Notes under the pieces: model-generated
The model's input: only the letters and a program-made list of their open reading frames with translations
The model's database searches: none
Told to the model about the DNA's origin: nothing
Position numbers and translations under genes: made by a program
Part shown: positions 35,907 to 45,490 of the stretch, piece by piece
How the letters are laid out: each line of letters starts with the position of its first letter
Position numbering within the stretch: position 1 is the first letter of the stretch
NCBI RefSeq assembly: GCF_001984715.1
Contig: NZ_MSPR01000002.1
Coordinates: forward strand, 1 to 64,000
Direction of reading: 5' to 3'
DNA: 64,000 nt
Source: Streptococcus azizii
GTDB lineage: Bacteria; Bacillota; Bacilli; Lactobacillales; Streptococcaceae

Positions 35907-36926
35907 TTACAAGGACTTTTTCCACAGTAACCTTTTAAAATCCCGCACAACCAGCTTGGTCTGTTGGTAATTGGAGAGACCTTTTTCTGCGTATAGTCCC
36001 TGCGGATTAAAGTAGCTGTGGTCATAATCCGCGTCCATTCGTCCACTCCGATTCGGGGCACGAAAGCCTTTGGTTGCCTGATTGCGAAAGGCGGGGTCAT
36101 GAGGATCTACAGGATCAACATCTAAATTCCAGTGGCGTTTACCTGCCCTACCATAGTTGAAACTAGCTCCGTTGACGATGCCAATCTCGGTTACCTCTTG
36201 CGCATCTAGTTCATTGAGAAAATTCCCTCGGCTATCAAGGATAAACTCTGTGTGAAAATGAATCAGAATCTTGATATTAAAGGAAGAATAGCCTGACGGA
36301 TACATTTTCTTCCCCTTTTCAAACCTGAGTTTGTTGTGCAATCGCGCAGAACTTCCAATACTATAGTCCTTCTTCCAGTACCACCAAGGATAGATTTTCC
36401 GTAGATAACGAGCCAGAGCCTGACGATCTGTCTCACCCACTCGTTTAAACTGCTGTCGGACATACTCTGCCTGCTGGCTAGAAATCACATAGTGGAGTTG
36501 GTGCAGTTGTCGTGCAAGTAGGTCCTCTTGGCTCATAGTCTGCTCGGGAAAGGCTTGATTGACCAACTGGGAAAGTTCCCACCAAAAGGAATCATGGGGA
36601 GCAAGAGTTGGATGAAACCGCGCCACTAGTGCTTGATTCTCTGCTACTTCTCCTGTGACATCCTCTGACATATCGACTAGTGCAACCAACAAGCTCAAGA
36701 GCTGTCTGGGAGATTTGAAATGCTTCTCTAACCGCCAAAGCATGAAAAACAAGGGAGAGCCAATCCGACTGTCACCCAAGTCTAATTGTGTAGCGACTGC
36801 CCTGCCTAAGCTATCATCAGCCCAGCCCTGTGCCTTGAGGGTCAGAAGCTGGGCTGCCACACGATAGCGTTCTGTCAGTCCTTCTGGTGTGAAATCCCAG
36901 TGACGCTTTGCTAGAATCTGCCACAT
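35907..36926 (-). CDS. DUF3114-like protein of unknown function
   Basis: A 339-residue soluble protein. I believe it belongs to the DUF3114 group of Lactobacillales, but this comes from memory of the family, not a search. An N-terminal helical region (about 1-165) is followed by a Trp/Tyr-rich stretch (IYPWWYWKKDYS) and a C-terminal region with FILDSRGNFLNEL, GIVNGASFNYGRAGKRHWNL and repeated DPxDPHDP residues. The last part recalls secreted toxin or nuclease tails, but no catalytic motif is certain. GGAG lies 6 nt before the ATG. Confidence 0.55.
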   Translation of the reverse strand: MWQILAKRHWDFTPEGLTERYRVAAQLLTLKAQGWADDSLGRAVATQLDLGDSRIGSPLFFMLWRLEKHFKSPRQLLSLLVALVDMSEDVTGEVAENQALVARFHPTLAPHDSFWWELSQLVNQAFPEQTMSQEDLLARQLHQLHYVISSQQAEYVRQQFKRVGETDRQALARYLRKIYPWWYWKKDYSIGSSARLHNKLRFEKGKKMYPSGYSSFNIKILIHFHTEFILDSRGNFLNELDAQEVTEIGIVNGASFNYGRAGKRHWNLDVDPVDPHDPAFRNQATKGFRAPNRSGRMDADYDHSYFNPQGLYAEKGLSNYQQTKLVVRDFKRLLWKKSL

Positions 36927-37032
36927 ACCTTTCTCCCTATTTTATCGTAGCTGTTGCAGGCTATATCCGCTTTACAGATACAGAAGAAATAATCCAGTGG
37001 ATTGTTTCTTCAAACAGAGTGCGCTTTGAGTT
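36927..37032. repeat. Short dispersed repeat fragment
   Basis: ATATCCGCTTTACAGATACA and the hairpin GAAATAATCCA / TGGATTGTTTC resemble 48255-48360. It probably also provides a transcript end for thrS. Confidence 0.5.
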
Positions 37033-38991
37033 TTATACGGGCTTTGTATCTTGTTTCACTCGTGAATAATTAGCAATGTCTGCGAGGATTTGCTCGGTAA
37101 AGGCTGCTAGACCAACCGTTTGGGTTTCCTTATGTCCGTAACGGCGGACATTGACTGCATGGTCTTCTACCTCCTTGTCCCCGACAATCAACTGATATGG
37201 AATCTTACCCGTTTGACTTTGGCGAATCTTATACTGCATCTTTTCGTTTCGCTCATCAACAACAGCGCGCACACCATGGTTTTGCAATTCTTTTGCCACT
37301 TCCCAAGCATAGTCTACATGCTTTTCATTAGAAACTGGAATCACCGTTACTTGGGTCGGTGCAAGCCATGTCGGAAAGGCTCCTTTATAGGTTTCAATTA
37401 GGATAGCAGTAAAGCGTTCCATGGTTGAAATCACCCCTCGGTGAATCATGACAGGACGGTGTTCCTCCCCGTCAGCTCCAATATAGTGGAGATCAAAGCG
37501 CTCTGGCAACAAGAAGTCTAATTGGATTGTTGATAAGGTCTCTTCATTTCCAAGAGCGGTTTTCACTTGAATATCCAATTTAGGACCGTAGAAGGCTGCT
37601 TCTCCTTCTGCCTCAAAGTAATCCAAATCCATGTCATCCATAGCTGCTTTTAGCATAGCTTGAGCATTTTCCCACATGTCATCATTATCATAATATTTAT
37701 GCTTATCTGCTGGATCACGATAAGATAGACGGAAACGGTAGTCCGTCAAGTTGAAATCCTCATAGACATCGATAATCAACTGGAGTGCCCGCTTAAATTC
37801 TTCTTGGATCTGCTCTGGTGCAACGAAGATATGACCATCGTTCAAAGTCATTTCACGCACTCGCTGGAGACCGGAAAGGGCTCCTGATTTCTCATAGCGG
37901 TGCATCATGCCAAGTTCAGCGATACGAACTGGCAATTCACGGTAGGAACGCACATGATTCTTATAGACTTGTATATGGTGGGGACAATTCATCGGACGAA
38001 GGACAAACTCTTCTCCGTCTCCCATATCCATCGGCGGGAACATGTCTTCTGAATAATGCTCCCAGTGACCAGAAGTCTTATACAACTCGACAGAAGCAAG
38101 CGGTGGAGTATAGACATGCTGGTAGCCTGATGCCAATTCCTTATCAGTGATGTAGCGCTCCAAGGTACGGCGGATCGTCGCACCGTTTGGCAACCAGAAC
38201 GGCAGACCTTGTCCGACTTCCTGGCTAATCATAAATAAATCAAGCTCCTTACCAAGTTTTCTGTGGTCACGTTCCTTGGCTTCCTCTCGCATCTGAATGT
38301 AGTTCTTCAAATCCTTCTTATCAAACCAGGCTGTGCCATAGACCCGTTGCATCATGGCATTATCACTATTTCCACGCCAGTAAGCACCTGCCACATTGAG
38401 TAATTGAAAGACCTGGATACGCCCTGTTGACGGCACATGAGGACCACGGCAAAGATCCACATATTCGCCTTGGCGGTAAATGGTCAAACCACCTTCATCT
38501 TCAGAATGTTCTTCAATCAGTTCCAATTTATACGGATCGTGTTTGAAAATCTCACGCGCTTCATCTTTGGATACTTCCTCGCGAATGCTGGGGAAATTCT
38601 CCTTTACGATTTTCCTCATCTCCTCTTCAATGACGGTCAAGTCCTCATTTGAAATCTGACCAGCTTCATTATCAGTATCGTAGTAGAAACCATCTTGGAT
38701 AGCAGGACCGACACCTAGGTGAATATCCGGGAAATGGCGACGGGCTGCCTGTGCAAATAGATGGGCAGCTGAGTGGCGCAAGATGTCAAGCGCGTCGTCA
38801 TGATCTGGGGTGACAATCTCAAGTGCCCCATCCTCTGTAATCGCACGGGTCGTGTCGATCAATCTGCCGTTTAGTTTACCAGCAAGTGCCTTCTTTGCAA
38901 GAGATTTGCTGATAGACTCTGCAATCTCAACAGTTGTCACACCAGATTCAAATTGGCGCACTGCACCATCTGGAAAAGTAATTTGGATCAT
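37033..38991 (-). CDS. thrS: Threonyl-tRNA synthetase
   Basis: A class II synthetase of 652 residues, full length: TGS domain (about 1-62), second additional domain with [10 protein letters not shown] (about 73-82), catalytic core with zinc-binding MNCPHH (about 334-339) and [12 protein letters not shown], and a C-terminal anticodon domain ([11 protein letters not shown]). GGAG lies 7 nt before the ATG. The T-box leader lies upstream of the preceding GNAT gene, so charging of tRNA-Thr should control both. Confidence 0.97.
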   Translation of the reverse strand: MIQITFPDGAVRQFESGVTTVEIAESISKSLAKKALAGKLNGRLIDTTRAITEDGALEIVTPDHDDALDILRHSAAHLFAQAARRHFPDIHLGVGPAIQDGFYYDTDNEAGQISNEDLTVIEEEMRKIVKENFPSIREEVSKDEAREIFKHDPYKLELIEEHSEDEGGLTIYRQGEYVDLCRGPHVPSTGRIQVFQLLNVAGAYWRGNSDNAMMQRVYGTAWFDKKDLKNYIQMREEAKERDHRKLGKELDLFMISQEVGQGLPFWLPNGATIRRTLERYITDKELASGYQHVYTPPLASVELYKTSGHWEHYSEDMFPPMDMGDGEEFVLRPMNCPHHIQVYKNHVRSYRELPVRIAELGMMHRYEKSGALSGLQRVREMTLNDGHIFVAPEQIQEEFKRALQLIIDVYEDFNLTDYRFRLSYRDPADKHKYYDNDDMWENAQAMLKAAMDDMDLDYFEAEGEAAFYGPKLDIQVKTALGNEETLSTIQLDFLLPERFDLHYIGADGEEHRPVMIHRGVISTMERFTAILIETYKGAFPTWLAPTQVTVIPVSNEKHVDYAWEVAKELQNHGVRAVVDERNEKMQYKIRQSQTGKIPYQLIVGDKEVEDHAVNVRRYGHKETQTVGLAAFTEQILADIANYSRVKQDTKPV

Positions 38992-39048
38992 GTTATTTCT
39001 CCTTCTCTATTTTAAAATCCTTTATCATTTGATGATACCATTCAAAAA

Positions 39049-39456
39049 TTATATATACTTGACAAAAAAATGCTCAGAATAGTTGTCTTTGAGATGGTGG
39101 TAATGCCCGACTTCTTGGTAACCCAGTGCAGCATAGAACACTGGTCCTTGCCAGCCAAAGGTATCTAGTCTAATTGTATGCGCTCCAAGTGCCTTTGCAC
39201 GAACTTCTATCTCCTCCATCAGCCGACGCCCAAATCCCTGACGACGATACTGTTCATGGACAAAAACCGTTGAAACATAGAGGATATGAAAAGCAGTCAT
39301 CGTAGCATCAAGCCCTGCGATTAGATATCCACTCTCATCGCTGATACCAATGGAAACTCTTCCTGAGCTGGAAGGTGGAATAAAATGATTGTCATAGCTT
39401 TCTAGATGATCTGCCAGTTGCTCGATTTGTTTAGAGCTGAGATCAATAATATCCAT
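39049..39456 (-). CDS. GNAT family acetyltransferase cotranscribed with thrS
   Basis: A 135-residue GNAT protein: ILYVSTVFVHEQYRRQGFGRRLMEEIEVRA (about 58-87) holds the acetyl-CoA loop, and GPVFYAALGYQEVG follows. The substrate is unknown. AAGGA lies 9 nt before the ATG. It sits between the T-box and thrS, 57 bp ahead of thrS with no terminator between, so it should be threonine-responsive. It might acetylate an amino acid or a tRNA-related substrate, but this is speculation. Confidence 0.8.
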   Translation of the reverse strand: MDIIDLSSKQIEQLADHLESYDNHFIPPSSSGRVSIGISDESGYLIAGLDATMTAFHILYVSTVFVHEQYRRQGFGRRLMEEIEVRAKALGAHTIRLDTFGWQGPVFYAALGYQEVGHYHHLKDNYSEHFFVKYI

Positions 39457-39465
39457 AAAATAGTT

Positions 39466-39695
39466 TCCTTTTTTAAAAATAAAACGACATCCTTAAAAAG
39501 GACGTCGCAACGTGGTTCCACCTTCATTTATCTATGACAAAACGTCATAAACCTCATGTTTGGCGATAAGGGGACCACCCTTTTATGTTTTCATAAAAAT
39601 GCGAAAGAGGAGTATCTCGTTAGGCTTTTTATGCGTTTGCAGCAACCACGCACTCTCTTAAAAAAAGTTCCTAACAGACTTGTCTCTGATTGCTA
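39466..39695 (-). promoter_or_regulatory. T-box leader of the GNAT-thrS operon
   Basis: The antiterminator element AGGTGGAACCACG is at 39523-39511 on the minus strand. It is followed by a terminator (GCGACGTCCTT / AAGGATGTCG, about 39507-39484) with TTTTATTTTT. GTTAGG/CCTAAC pairing closes a stem I-like region (about 39680-39625). Thr specificity is inferred from thrS; I could not place the specifier codon with confidence. Confidence 0.85.
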
Positions 39696-39722
39696 TTATA
39701 GCACCTTTAAGGGAAAATTCAA
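39695..39722 (-). promoter_or_regulatory. Promoter of the T-box operon
   Basis: TTGAAT (39722-39717), a 16-bp spacer and extended -10 TGCTATAAT (-10 at 39700-39695). Confidence 0.8.
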
Positions 39723-39829
39723 GTATTTATCCTGATTTTTTCTAGAAACAGCGAAACGCACAGCGAATCATACTGGACAGATAAAAAGAAGCTGAGGGAA
39801 AATCAATCGATGACCATTCCACCTATTTC

Positions 39830-40010
39830 TATTATAATCTTTTCGTCTGCTTTTAGTACTTGCTCCATTAGTCTCCTAGACCATGGAGGTTGGAAATGAG
39901 CCGAGAGCAACTCGTGTCAATCGTTAGAGGCTCCTTCAACGGTCATTAAACTGTTGAAGGAAATCTTTGAAGATTTCTCCTCCACAATTCATCTTGATAC
40001 GTCCACTCCT
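39830..40010. repeat. Dispersed repeat fragment beyond the glycosyltransferases
   Basis: TATAATCTTTTCGTCTGCTT followed by TTAGTACTTGCTCCATTAG resembles the element start at 5437. Two hairpins follow: CCTTCAAC / GTTGAAGG (about 39932-39960) and AAATCTTTGAAGATTT. No gene is seen between 39724 and 40138. Confidence 0.55.
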
Positions 40011-40138
40011 TTCACCTCACAGAAGGCGGGACAGCTTGATTTATCCTAAGGTACAAGATTTTTGAACCCTTTCTAAAACAGGGGCAAACTATTCTTTTTC
40101 TGAACATATCTCCTTCCATCACCTCTGAATCAATCGAC

Positions 40139-41455
40139 TCAATCCTCAAAATAAGTACGGATTGACTTGACCTGCTCAACTGACTTTTTAAAGATGGCTG
40201 CTGTTGTATCAGACGATTTGACAAAGGCACGTCTAGGCAAGCCTATCGCTTCCTTCAAGATGCTTTCAGCAGTGCTATCCTCCTTGATATGTTCCCGTCT
40301 AAAGTCATAGGAAATTTTTAAATCTAGATAGTATTCATAGACCCTGCGACCAAAGTTTTCTGCGGAAATTTCATACAATTTTTTGGCTAGCTGGTGCGGG
40401 CTCATCATAGGAGTGAGTAAAATGGCATCTAGCACAGCATCAGCCAATTCCGCCTCATGCCGATACAGGGTCCCGAACATCTTGTCAGATACAAGATTTT
40501 CCAAATAAGGATTCCACTCTGCAATAATAGGCGTCCCAGAAGCAAGGCTTTCCAGATAGGTCAAGCCCTGCGTTTCGCTGGTTGAAGCCGAAATAAAGAA
40601 ATCCGCCGCCTTATAATAGAGAGCCGTTTCACTCGGTGCAATCATACCAGTCATCACGATTCGGTCTTCTAACCCTAGCTCTCGAATCTGTTGCTCCAAG
40701 TCCTGGGCATAGGGACCACCACCTGCAATCACCAGCTTGACCTGTTCATTTTCTGCTAGAATACGTGGCATAGCTGCAATAATGGCCTGAATGTTTTTTT
40801 CATAAGAGATTCGCGATAGGCTAAGCAACATGGTTTCATCTGGCTGGACTCCCAGTTGTTCCCGCAATTCAGCGGTCGTCTCTGTTGTAATTTCTGGACG
40901 TTCAAATTTAGCTAACTCTATCCCGGTCGGAATGACCCGTTTTGAAATGAGGATATTGTATTCTGTGAGGAGGTTTTCCACAATTTCACTGGGACAAATC
41001 ACACCGTCCAAATCGCTCAAAAAGGCACGCACCAAGTATTTGACCATACCTGGACGAATCAGCTTTCCCTTGGCAATATAGCGAACGTAATCCTCATACT
41101 GAGTGTGGTAGGTATGAACAACTGGGATATCCAATTCCCGCGCAATCATTTTTCCCAGTATACCTAAGGAGAATTCTGTCTGGGTATGGATGATGTCTAG
41201 ATTATAGCGGCCTGCAATCTTTAGAGCGTCAGTAAAGCCGCGATAGGCAACACGCCGATCCTTAAAAGCAAAGAAGGGGACACTTGGAATCCGGATAATA
41301 TCCAAATCCTCGTAGCGATTGACATCCTTGTCTGTTGTGGTAAAGATAAAGACACGGTGTCCTTGTTTTTCAAGTTCCATCTTGAGGGTCTTAATCGAAG
41401 TTGCGACCCCTGATACCTGTGGGAAATACGTATCTGTAAATAGTCCAATTCTCAT
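40139..41455 (-). CDS. 1,2-diacylglycerol 3-glucosyltransferase (IagA/MGlcDAG synthase type)
   Basis: A GT4-family glycosyltransferase of 438 residues. The N-terminal lobe opens MRIGLFTDTYFPQVSGVATS and includes VVHTYHTQYEDYVRY. The C-terminal lobe has LSRISYEKN, VIAGGGPYAQDLE and the nucleotide-sugar motif SASTSETQGLTYLESLASGTP. Homologues transfer glucose to diacylglycerol, giving the glycolipid anchor of lipoteichoic acid. The ATG directly follows the cpoA stop (TAGATG), with GGAG inside cpoA. Confidence 0.88.
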   Translation of the reverse strand: MRIGLFTDTYFPQVSGVATSIKTLKMELEKQGHRVFIFTTTDKDVNRYEDLDIIRIPSVPFFAFKDRRVAYRGFTDALKIAGRYNLDIIHTQTEFSLGILGKMIARELDIPVVHTYHTQYEDYVRYIAKGKLIRPGMVKYLVRAFLSDLDGVICPSEIVENLLTEYNILISKRVIPTGIELAKFERPEITTETTAELREQLGVQPDETMLLSLSRISYEKNIQAIIAAMPRILAENEQVKLVIAGGGPYAQDLEQQIRELGLEDRIVMTGMIAPSETALYYKAADFFISASTSETQGLTYLESLASGTPIIAEWNPYLENLVSDKMFGTLYRHEAELADAVLDAILLTPMMSPHQLAKKLYEISAENFGRRVYEYYLDLKISYDFRREHIKEDSTAESILKEAIGLPRRAFVKSSDTTAAIFKKSVEQVKSIRTYFED

Positions 41456-42454
41456 CTATAACTCCATTACTTGACGATAAGCATCCGCCAACTGGTAGGA
41501 TACCTTATCGAGCGAGCGACTTGCTGCCACCTGGTAGCCAGCCTCCCTCTTATCCACTTGTCTATCCAAAATTTTCTGGATAGACGCTACAAAGTCATCG
41601 ACATTCTGTCCCAGTTCAGCACTATTCTCATCTATCCAGCCCTCGTAGACTGGAATATCACGTAGGACCACTTGCTGGTGACTAGCAAGGGCTTCTAGGA
41701 CAACGATTCCTTCGGTTTCTTCATAGGAGGGAAAGAAGAAAGCATCCGCACCGCTCATAGCTCCCTGAAAAACGGCACCCTTGAAATAACCAGGAAAGCT
41801 CACATTTTCTGGATGATCCCCATTGACAATCTTACGAATATAGGACGGAATAATCCATTTATTGACACTACCTAGCCAGATAAAGCGAATATGAGGCATG
41901 CGCTCTGCTACCTGCACAAACTCCTCAATCCCCTTGCGACGGAAGTACAGTCCTGCACAAACCACCACAGGCTGATCGGCTGCAAGCCCGAAATGTTCAC
42001 GAAAAATAGCTTCCTTGCGCGGATCTTTTTGGTATTTATCCAGATCGATCCCATTTGAAACAGCGACAATCGGAGTTGTCACACCATAGCCTTGAATCAA
42101 TTTTTTGGAGTAGTCAGACGGCGTAATCACAAAGTCAGCCTGCTGGTACATACTTGCCAGATACTTGCCTACAAGAGGAGCTAGGAGGTTAGAGCCAATA
42201 AAGGAATTACGAAAATCCTCCATGGTCGAATGTCCGTGCAAAATGACCTTTTTCCCGCGGCGCTTAGCTGCCTGCAACAAGAGCCAACTGCGCGGTCCAT
42301 AGGTATTGATATGGACCACATCGTAATCACCTAATAAATCAGTCGTATAAGGAATCCCTGCCAAGTCGAGTGCCTCCATCTGATGATAGAGAGCACGCCC
42401 GATACCTGATTTTTCTAAAACTGTCTTTCCTTCTAAATACAATAGCACTTTCAT
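41456..42454 (-). CDS. cpoA: Glycolipid glycosyltransferase CpoA
   Basis: A GT4-family enzyme of 332 residues. It opens MKVLLYLEGKTVLEKSGIGR, has VILHGHSTMEDFRNSF, ITPSDYSKKL and the C-terminal FFFPSYEETEGIVVLEALAS. In pneumococcus CpoA adds galactose to glucosyl-diacylglycerol and affects beta-lactam response. The start has an extended -10 only 6 nt away and no ribosome binding site. The pair with the next gene forms an operon. Confidence 0.85.
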   Translation of the reverse strand: MKVLLYLEGKTVLEKSGIGRALYHQMEALDLAGIPYTTDLLGDYDVVHINTYGPRSWLLLQAAKRRGKKVILHGHSTMEDFRNSFIGSNLLAPLVGKYLASMYQQADFVITPSDYSKKLIQGYGVTTPIVAVSNGIDLDKYQKDPRKEAIFREHFGLAADQPVVVCAGLYFRRKGIEEFVQVAERMPHIRFIWLGSVNKWIIPSYIRKIVNGDHPENVSFPGYFKGAVFQGAMSGADAFFFPSYEETEGIVVLEALASHQQVVLRDIPVYEGWIDENSAELGQNVDDFVASIQKILDRQVDKREAGYQVAASRSLDKVSYQLADAYRQVMEL

Positions 42455-42469
42455 GCCATTATTATACCA
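42455..42469 (-). promoter_or_regulatory. cpoA promoter predicting a leaderless mRNA
   Basis: Extended -10 TGGTATAAT (-10 at 42466-42461) followed after AATGGC by the ATG at 42454. There is no good -35 box. Confidence 0.55.
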
Positions 42470-42621
42470 TACAATCCCTTTTTCTATATTCCTAAACTGT
42501 AGACGTTTGACGGGAAAAACCTTTGAGGGATGTCATACATAAGGTAAAGCCAAAGCCAGATGAATGGATTTCGAGCCAAGGATATTCCACCTAGCCAACT
42601 AAGTTCGGCCTAAACATATGA

Positions 42622-42650
42622 GAAAAAAGCCAGACATCTGTGCCTAGCTT
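42622..42650 (-). terminator. ccpA terminator
   Basis: AAGCTAGGCA / TGTCTGGCTT (two G-U pairs) followed by TTTTTT on the minus strand. Confidence 0.8.
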
Positions 42651-42660
42651 CTCCTATTTG

Positions 42661-43665
42661 CTATTTTGTTGATTGACGCTCTTTAATGCCATGATTCAAG
42701 ATGACTTCGCGCGTATCCAATTCTTCCTTATGCATAATCTTAGTTAGCATCCGCATCGCAATCGCACCAATATCATACAAAGGTTGACTAATAGAGGTCA
42801 AGTTCGGGTTGGTAAATTTGGTGACTAATGAATCATCGCTCGTCACAATCTCAAAGTCCTCTGGAACCCTGATTCCCTTATTTACAACCCCGTTCAATAA
42901 TCCGACCGCAATTTCATCTTCTGCCACGTATGCTGCTGTCGCACCACCATTCAAGATACGATCGGCAAGCGCATAGCCTTCCTCATACTTGTATTTCGAT
43001 TCAAAGACAAGCCCTTCGTTAAAAGGTAAGCCATTTGCTTTCAAACCTTCTTTATAGCCTGTGAAGCGGACCTTCCCGTTGATGTCATCCACTAATGGAC
43101 CTGATACGAAAGCAATTTTTTTATTGTTTTTAGCTAGCAAATCTACCGCATCCTTGCTTGCTTTTGCATAATCAATATTGACACTCGGTAATTGATGTTC
43201 CAAGTCAACTGTTCCTGCAAGGACAATCGGTGTCCGAGACCGAGAAAACTCTGCACGAATTTTATCTGTCAAATGATACCCCATAAAAATAATACCGTCA
43301 ACCTGTTTTGAAAATAGGGTATTGATGACATTAATTTCTTTTTCATCATTTTCATCACTGTTTGCAAGGACAATATTGTACTTATACATATCGGCTATGT
43401 CATCAATTCCTTTAGCCAAGGTTGCAAAATAGGCATTGGCGATATTTGGAATCACAACCCCAACTGTCGTGGTTTTCTTGCTGGCCAAGCCACGCGCCAC
43501 AGCATTTGGCCGATAGTCCAAACGATCAATCACTTCCAATACTTTTTTACGCGTGTTTTCCTTTACATTCTTATTCCCATTCACCACTCGGCTGACGGTC
43601 GCCATCGAAACACCGGCTTCGCGAGCAACGTCATAAATAGTTACTGTATCGTCAGTATTCAACAT
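42661..43665 (-). CDS. ccpA: Catabolite control protein A
   Basis: A LacI-family global regulator of carbon catabolite repression, 334 residues. The helix-turn-helix and hinge read TIYDVAREAGVSMATVSRVV (about 8-27) and RPNAVARGLA. The rest is a periplasmic-binding-like domain (GVVIPNIANAYF). It binds cre sites with HPr-Ser-P. AAAGGA precedes the ATG by about 11 nt. It is divergent from pepQ, the usual arrangement in lactic acid bacteria. Confidence 0.96.
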   Translation of the reverse strand: MLNTDDTVTIYDVAREAGVSMATVSRVVNGNKNVKENTRKKVLEVIDRLDYRPNAVARGLASKKTTTVGVVIPNIANAYFATLAKGIDDIADMYKYNIVLANSDENDEKEINVINTLFSKQVDGIIFMGYHLTDKIRAEFSRSRTPIVLAGTVDLEHQLPSVNIDYAKASKDAVDLLAKNNKKIAFVSGPLVDDINGKVRFTGYKEGLKANGLPFNEGLVFESKYKYEEGYALADRILNGGATAAYVAEDEIAVGLLNGVVNKGIRVPEDFEIVTSDDSLVTKFTNPNLTSISQPLYDIGAIAMRMLTKIMHKEELDTREVILNHGIKERQSTK

Positions 43666-43721
43666 AATTGTAAGTTCCTTTCACCTTCTTTTTATGAAAA
43701 TTTCGCTTTCACCCTCTCTAT

Positions 43722-43750
43722 AGTGTATCACTTTTTGAAATCCCTTTCAA
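43722..43750 (-). promoter_or_regulatory. ccpA promoter
   Basis: TTGAAA (43750-43745), a 17-bp spacer and extended -10 TGATACACT (-10 at 43727-43722). Confidence 0.75.
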
Positions 43751-43854
43751 GAGTTATCCCGTATTTTTTGGAAAAGTTTTGAGAAAAGGCACGAAAATGA
43801 TTGCAAACCAGAAACGCTCCATCTCTTTCTTGTACTTTATACCATTAACAAAAG

Positions 43855-43895
43855 GGGGGAGAGGATAAACTATTGAAGGTGACCGACTCTCCCCC
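43855..43895. other. Long-loop hairpin in the ccpA-pepQ spacer
   Basis: GGGGGAGAG (43855-43863) pairs with CTCTCCCCC (43887-43895) across a 23-nt loop. Function unknown; no gene is seen in the remainder of this spacer. A plausible pepQ promoter (TTGATT, 17 bp, CACAAT) ends about 30 bp before its ATG. Confidence 0.4.
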
Positions 43896-44020
43896 TTCTT
43901 TCGTACTCCCACCTTCTTATCGAACCCTAACTATTGTTCTTCCCCTTATTTTTACGATAAATTCTTGATTTTTTCTCCCTTTTTTGACACAATAAAACAA
44001 ATAGAAAGAAGGTATCCTTT

Positions 44021-45106
44021 ATGAGCAAAATCACTACTCTCCTGTCTCATTTACAAGCTGCTGACTTAGACATGGCTGTTTTTTCCGATCCGGTTTCGAT
44101 CAACTATCTAACGGGCTTTTATAGCGATCCACACGAACGCCAACTCTTCCTTTTTATCAGTCCAGAAAGTGAGCCTCTCCTTTTTGTGCCTGCACTTGAT
44201 TCTGAACGTGCAATAAAAAAAGTGGACTTTCCCGTGGTCGGCTACGTTGATTCAGAAAATCCTTGGAAAAAAATCAGTGCCACTCTATCCGCTAAGAACT
44301 ACAAACACATCGGACTTGAGTTTGACCATCTCATTCTCACCAAATACCAAGGCTTGAAAACTGTTTTTGAACATGCAACTTTCGATAATCTCACTCCCAT
44401 CATCAACCGTATGCGCCTGATAAAATCAGCCGATGAGATTCAAAAAATGCGCATTGCAGGAAATTGGGCAGATAAGGCTGTACAAATCGGATTTGAAGCG
44501 ATTTCAGGTGACAAAACAGAAACCGACATCATAGCAGAAATTGAATTTGCCATGAAACGTGAAGGGCTTGAAATGAGCTTTGAAACCATGGTCTTGACAG
44601 GTCACAATGCCGCCAATCCCCATGGTATCCCTGGCCCTCACAGGGTAGAAAACAATGCCCTCCTTCTCTTTGATCTCGGTGTCATGGCAAACGGCTATGC
44701 CAGCGATATGACCAGAACCGTTGCAGTGGGGCAACCTGACCAATTCCAAAAGGACATCTATGCCCTCACCCTCGAAGCCCAACAGGCTGCACTTGCAAAA
44801 ATCAAACCAGGTGTGACTGCCCAGGAAGTAGATCGGGCAGCTCGACAAGTCATTGAAAAAGCTGGTTACGGTGAGTATTTCAATCATCGCTTAGGACATG
44901 GAATTGGCATGGACGTTCATGAGTTCCCATCCATCATGGAAGGAAACGACCTTGTCCTTGAAGAAGGCATGTGCTTTTCTGTCGAACCGGGCATCTATAT
45001 CCCAGAAAAGGTGGGCGTCCGCATTGAAGACTGCGGCTACGTAACCCAAAACGGCTTTGAAGTCTTTACTGATACCAGCAAGGAACTGTTATATTTTGAG
45101 CCATAA
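44021..45106 (+). CDS. pepQ: Xaa-Pro dipeptidase PepQ
   Basis: An M24 metallopeptidase of 361 residues that cleaves X-Pro dipeptides. Metal ligands are visible: LFDLGVMANGYASDMTRTVA (two Asp), HRLGHGIGMDVHE (His), CFSVEPGIYIP and GVRIEDCG (Glu). The N-terminal creatinase-like domain includes YLTGFYSDPHERQLFLF. GAAGG precedes the ATG. It is divergent from ccpA, and catabolite control is plausible. Confidence 0.95.
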   Translation: MSKITTLLSHLQAADLDMAVFSDPVSINYLTGFYSDPHERQLFLFISPESEPLLFVPALDSERAIKKVDFPVVGYVDSENPWKKISATLSAKNYKHIGLEFDHLILTKYQGLKTVFEHATFDNLTPIINRMRLIKSADEIQKMRIAGNWADKAVQIGFEAISGDKTETDIIAEIEFAMKREGLEMSFETMVLTGHNAANPHGIPGPHRVENNALLLFDLGVMANGYASDMTRTVAVGQPDQFQKDIYALTLEAQQAALAKIKPGVTAQEVDRAARQVIEKAGYGEYFNHRLGHGIGMDVHEFPSIMEGNDLVLEEGMCFSVEPGIYIPEKVGVRIEDCGYVTQNGFEVFTDTSKELLYFEP

Positions 45107-45178
45107 ACCGCTTGAAAGGAAGCGTCATTCCTAGCACACAGTCAACCTTACCAACTAGAAATTCCACATAAGATGATA

Positions 45179-45225
45179 TGCCCCTATTTGTTAGACTAAA
45201 CACCTAATAAATAAGGGCTTTTTCT
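45179..45225 (+). terminator. pepQ terminator
   Basis: GCCCCTATTTGTTAG / CTAATAAATAAGGGC stem (few mismatches) followed by TTTTT. Confidence 0.85.
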
Positions 45226-45383
45226 ATGAAGCCTATCTAATATCAATCACTTGAGTATCAGGTGATGCTGACTCCGAGGGAGAATCCATTGACTGACAGC
45301 TGCTAGCTACTTCTTATTCTTCAGCTAATTGTTTTTCATATAAATCTATATATTTCCGCAAACCTTCTCACATACTCGCTTAC

Positions 45384-45453
45384 AAAACTATGTTATAAAA
45401 TATAACATAGTTTTCTTTTTTGCATTGACGAACGAAGACTGTATCTGTATAAT
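45384..45453 (+). promoter_or_regulatory. acnA promoter preceded by a 31-bp palindrome
   Basis: AAAACTATGTTATA (45384-45397) and TATAACATAGTTTT (45401-45414) form a 14-bp perfect stem followed by CTTTTTT, so it could be a terminator or an operator. Immediately after comes TTGACG (45425-45430), a 17-bp spacer and TATAAT (45448-45453). Between 45226 and 45383 nothing is recognised. Confidence 0.75.
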
Positions 45454-45490
45454 TATTTTAAAATTTGGAAAAATATACGGAGGTGTCCAG

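Noticed and set aside
43696..43712. cre site for CcpA autoregulation (TGAAAGCGAAATTTTCA)
   Set aside because: The left half fits but the right half is out of phase with the cre consensus; not convincing by eye.
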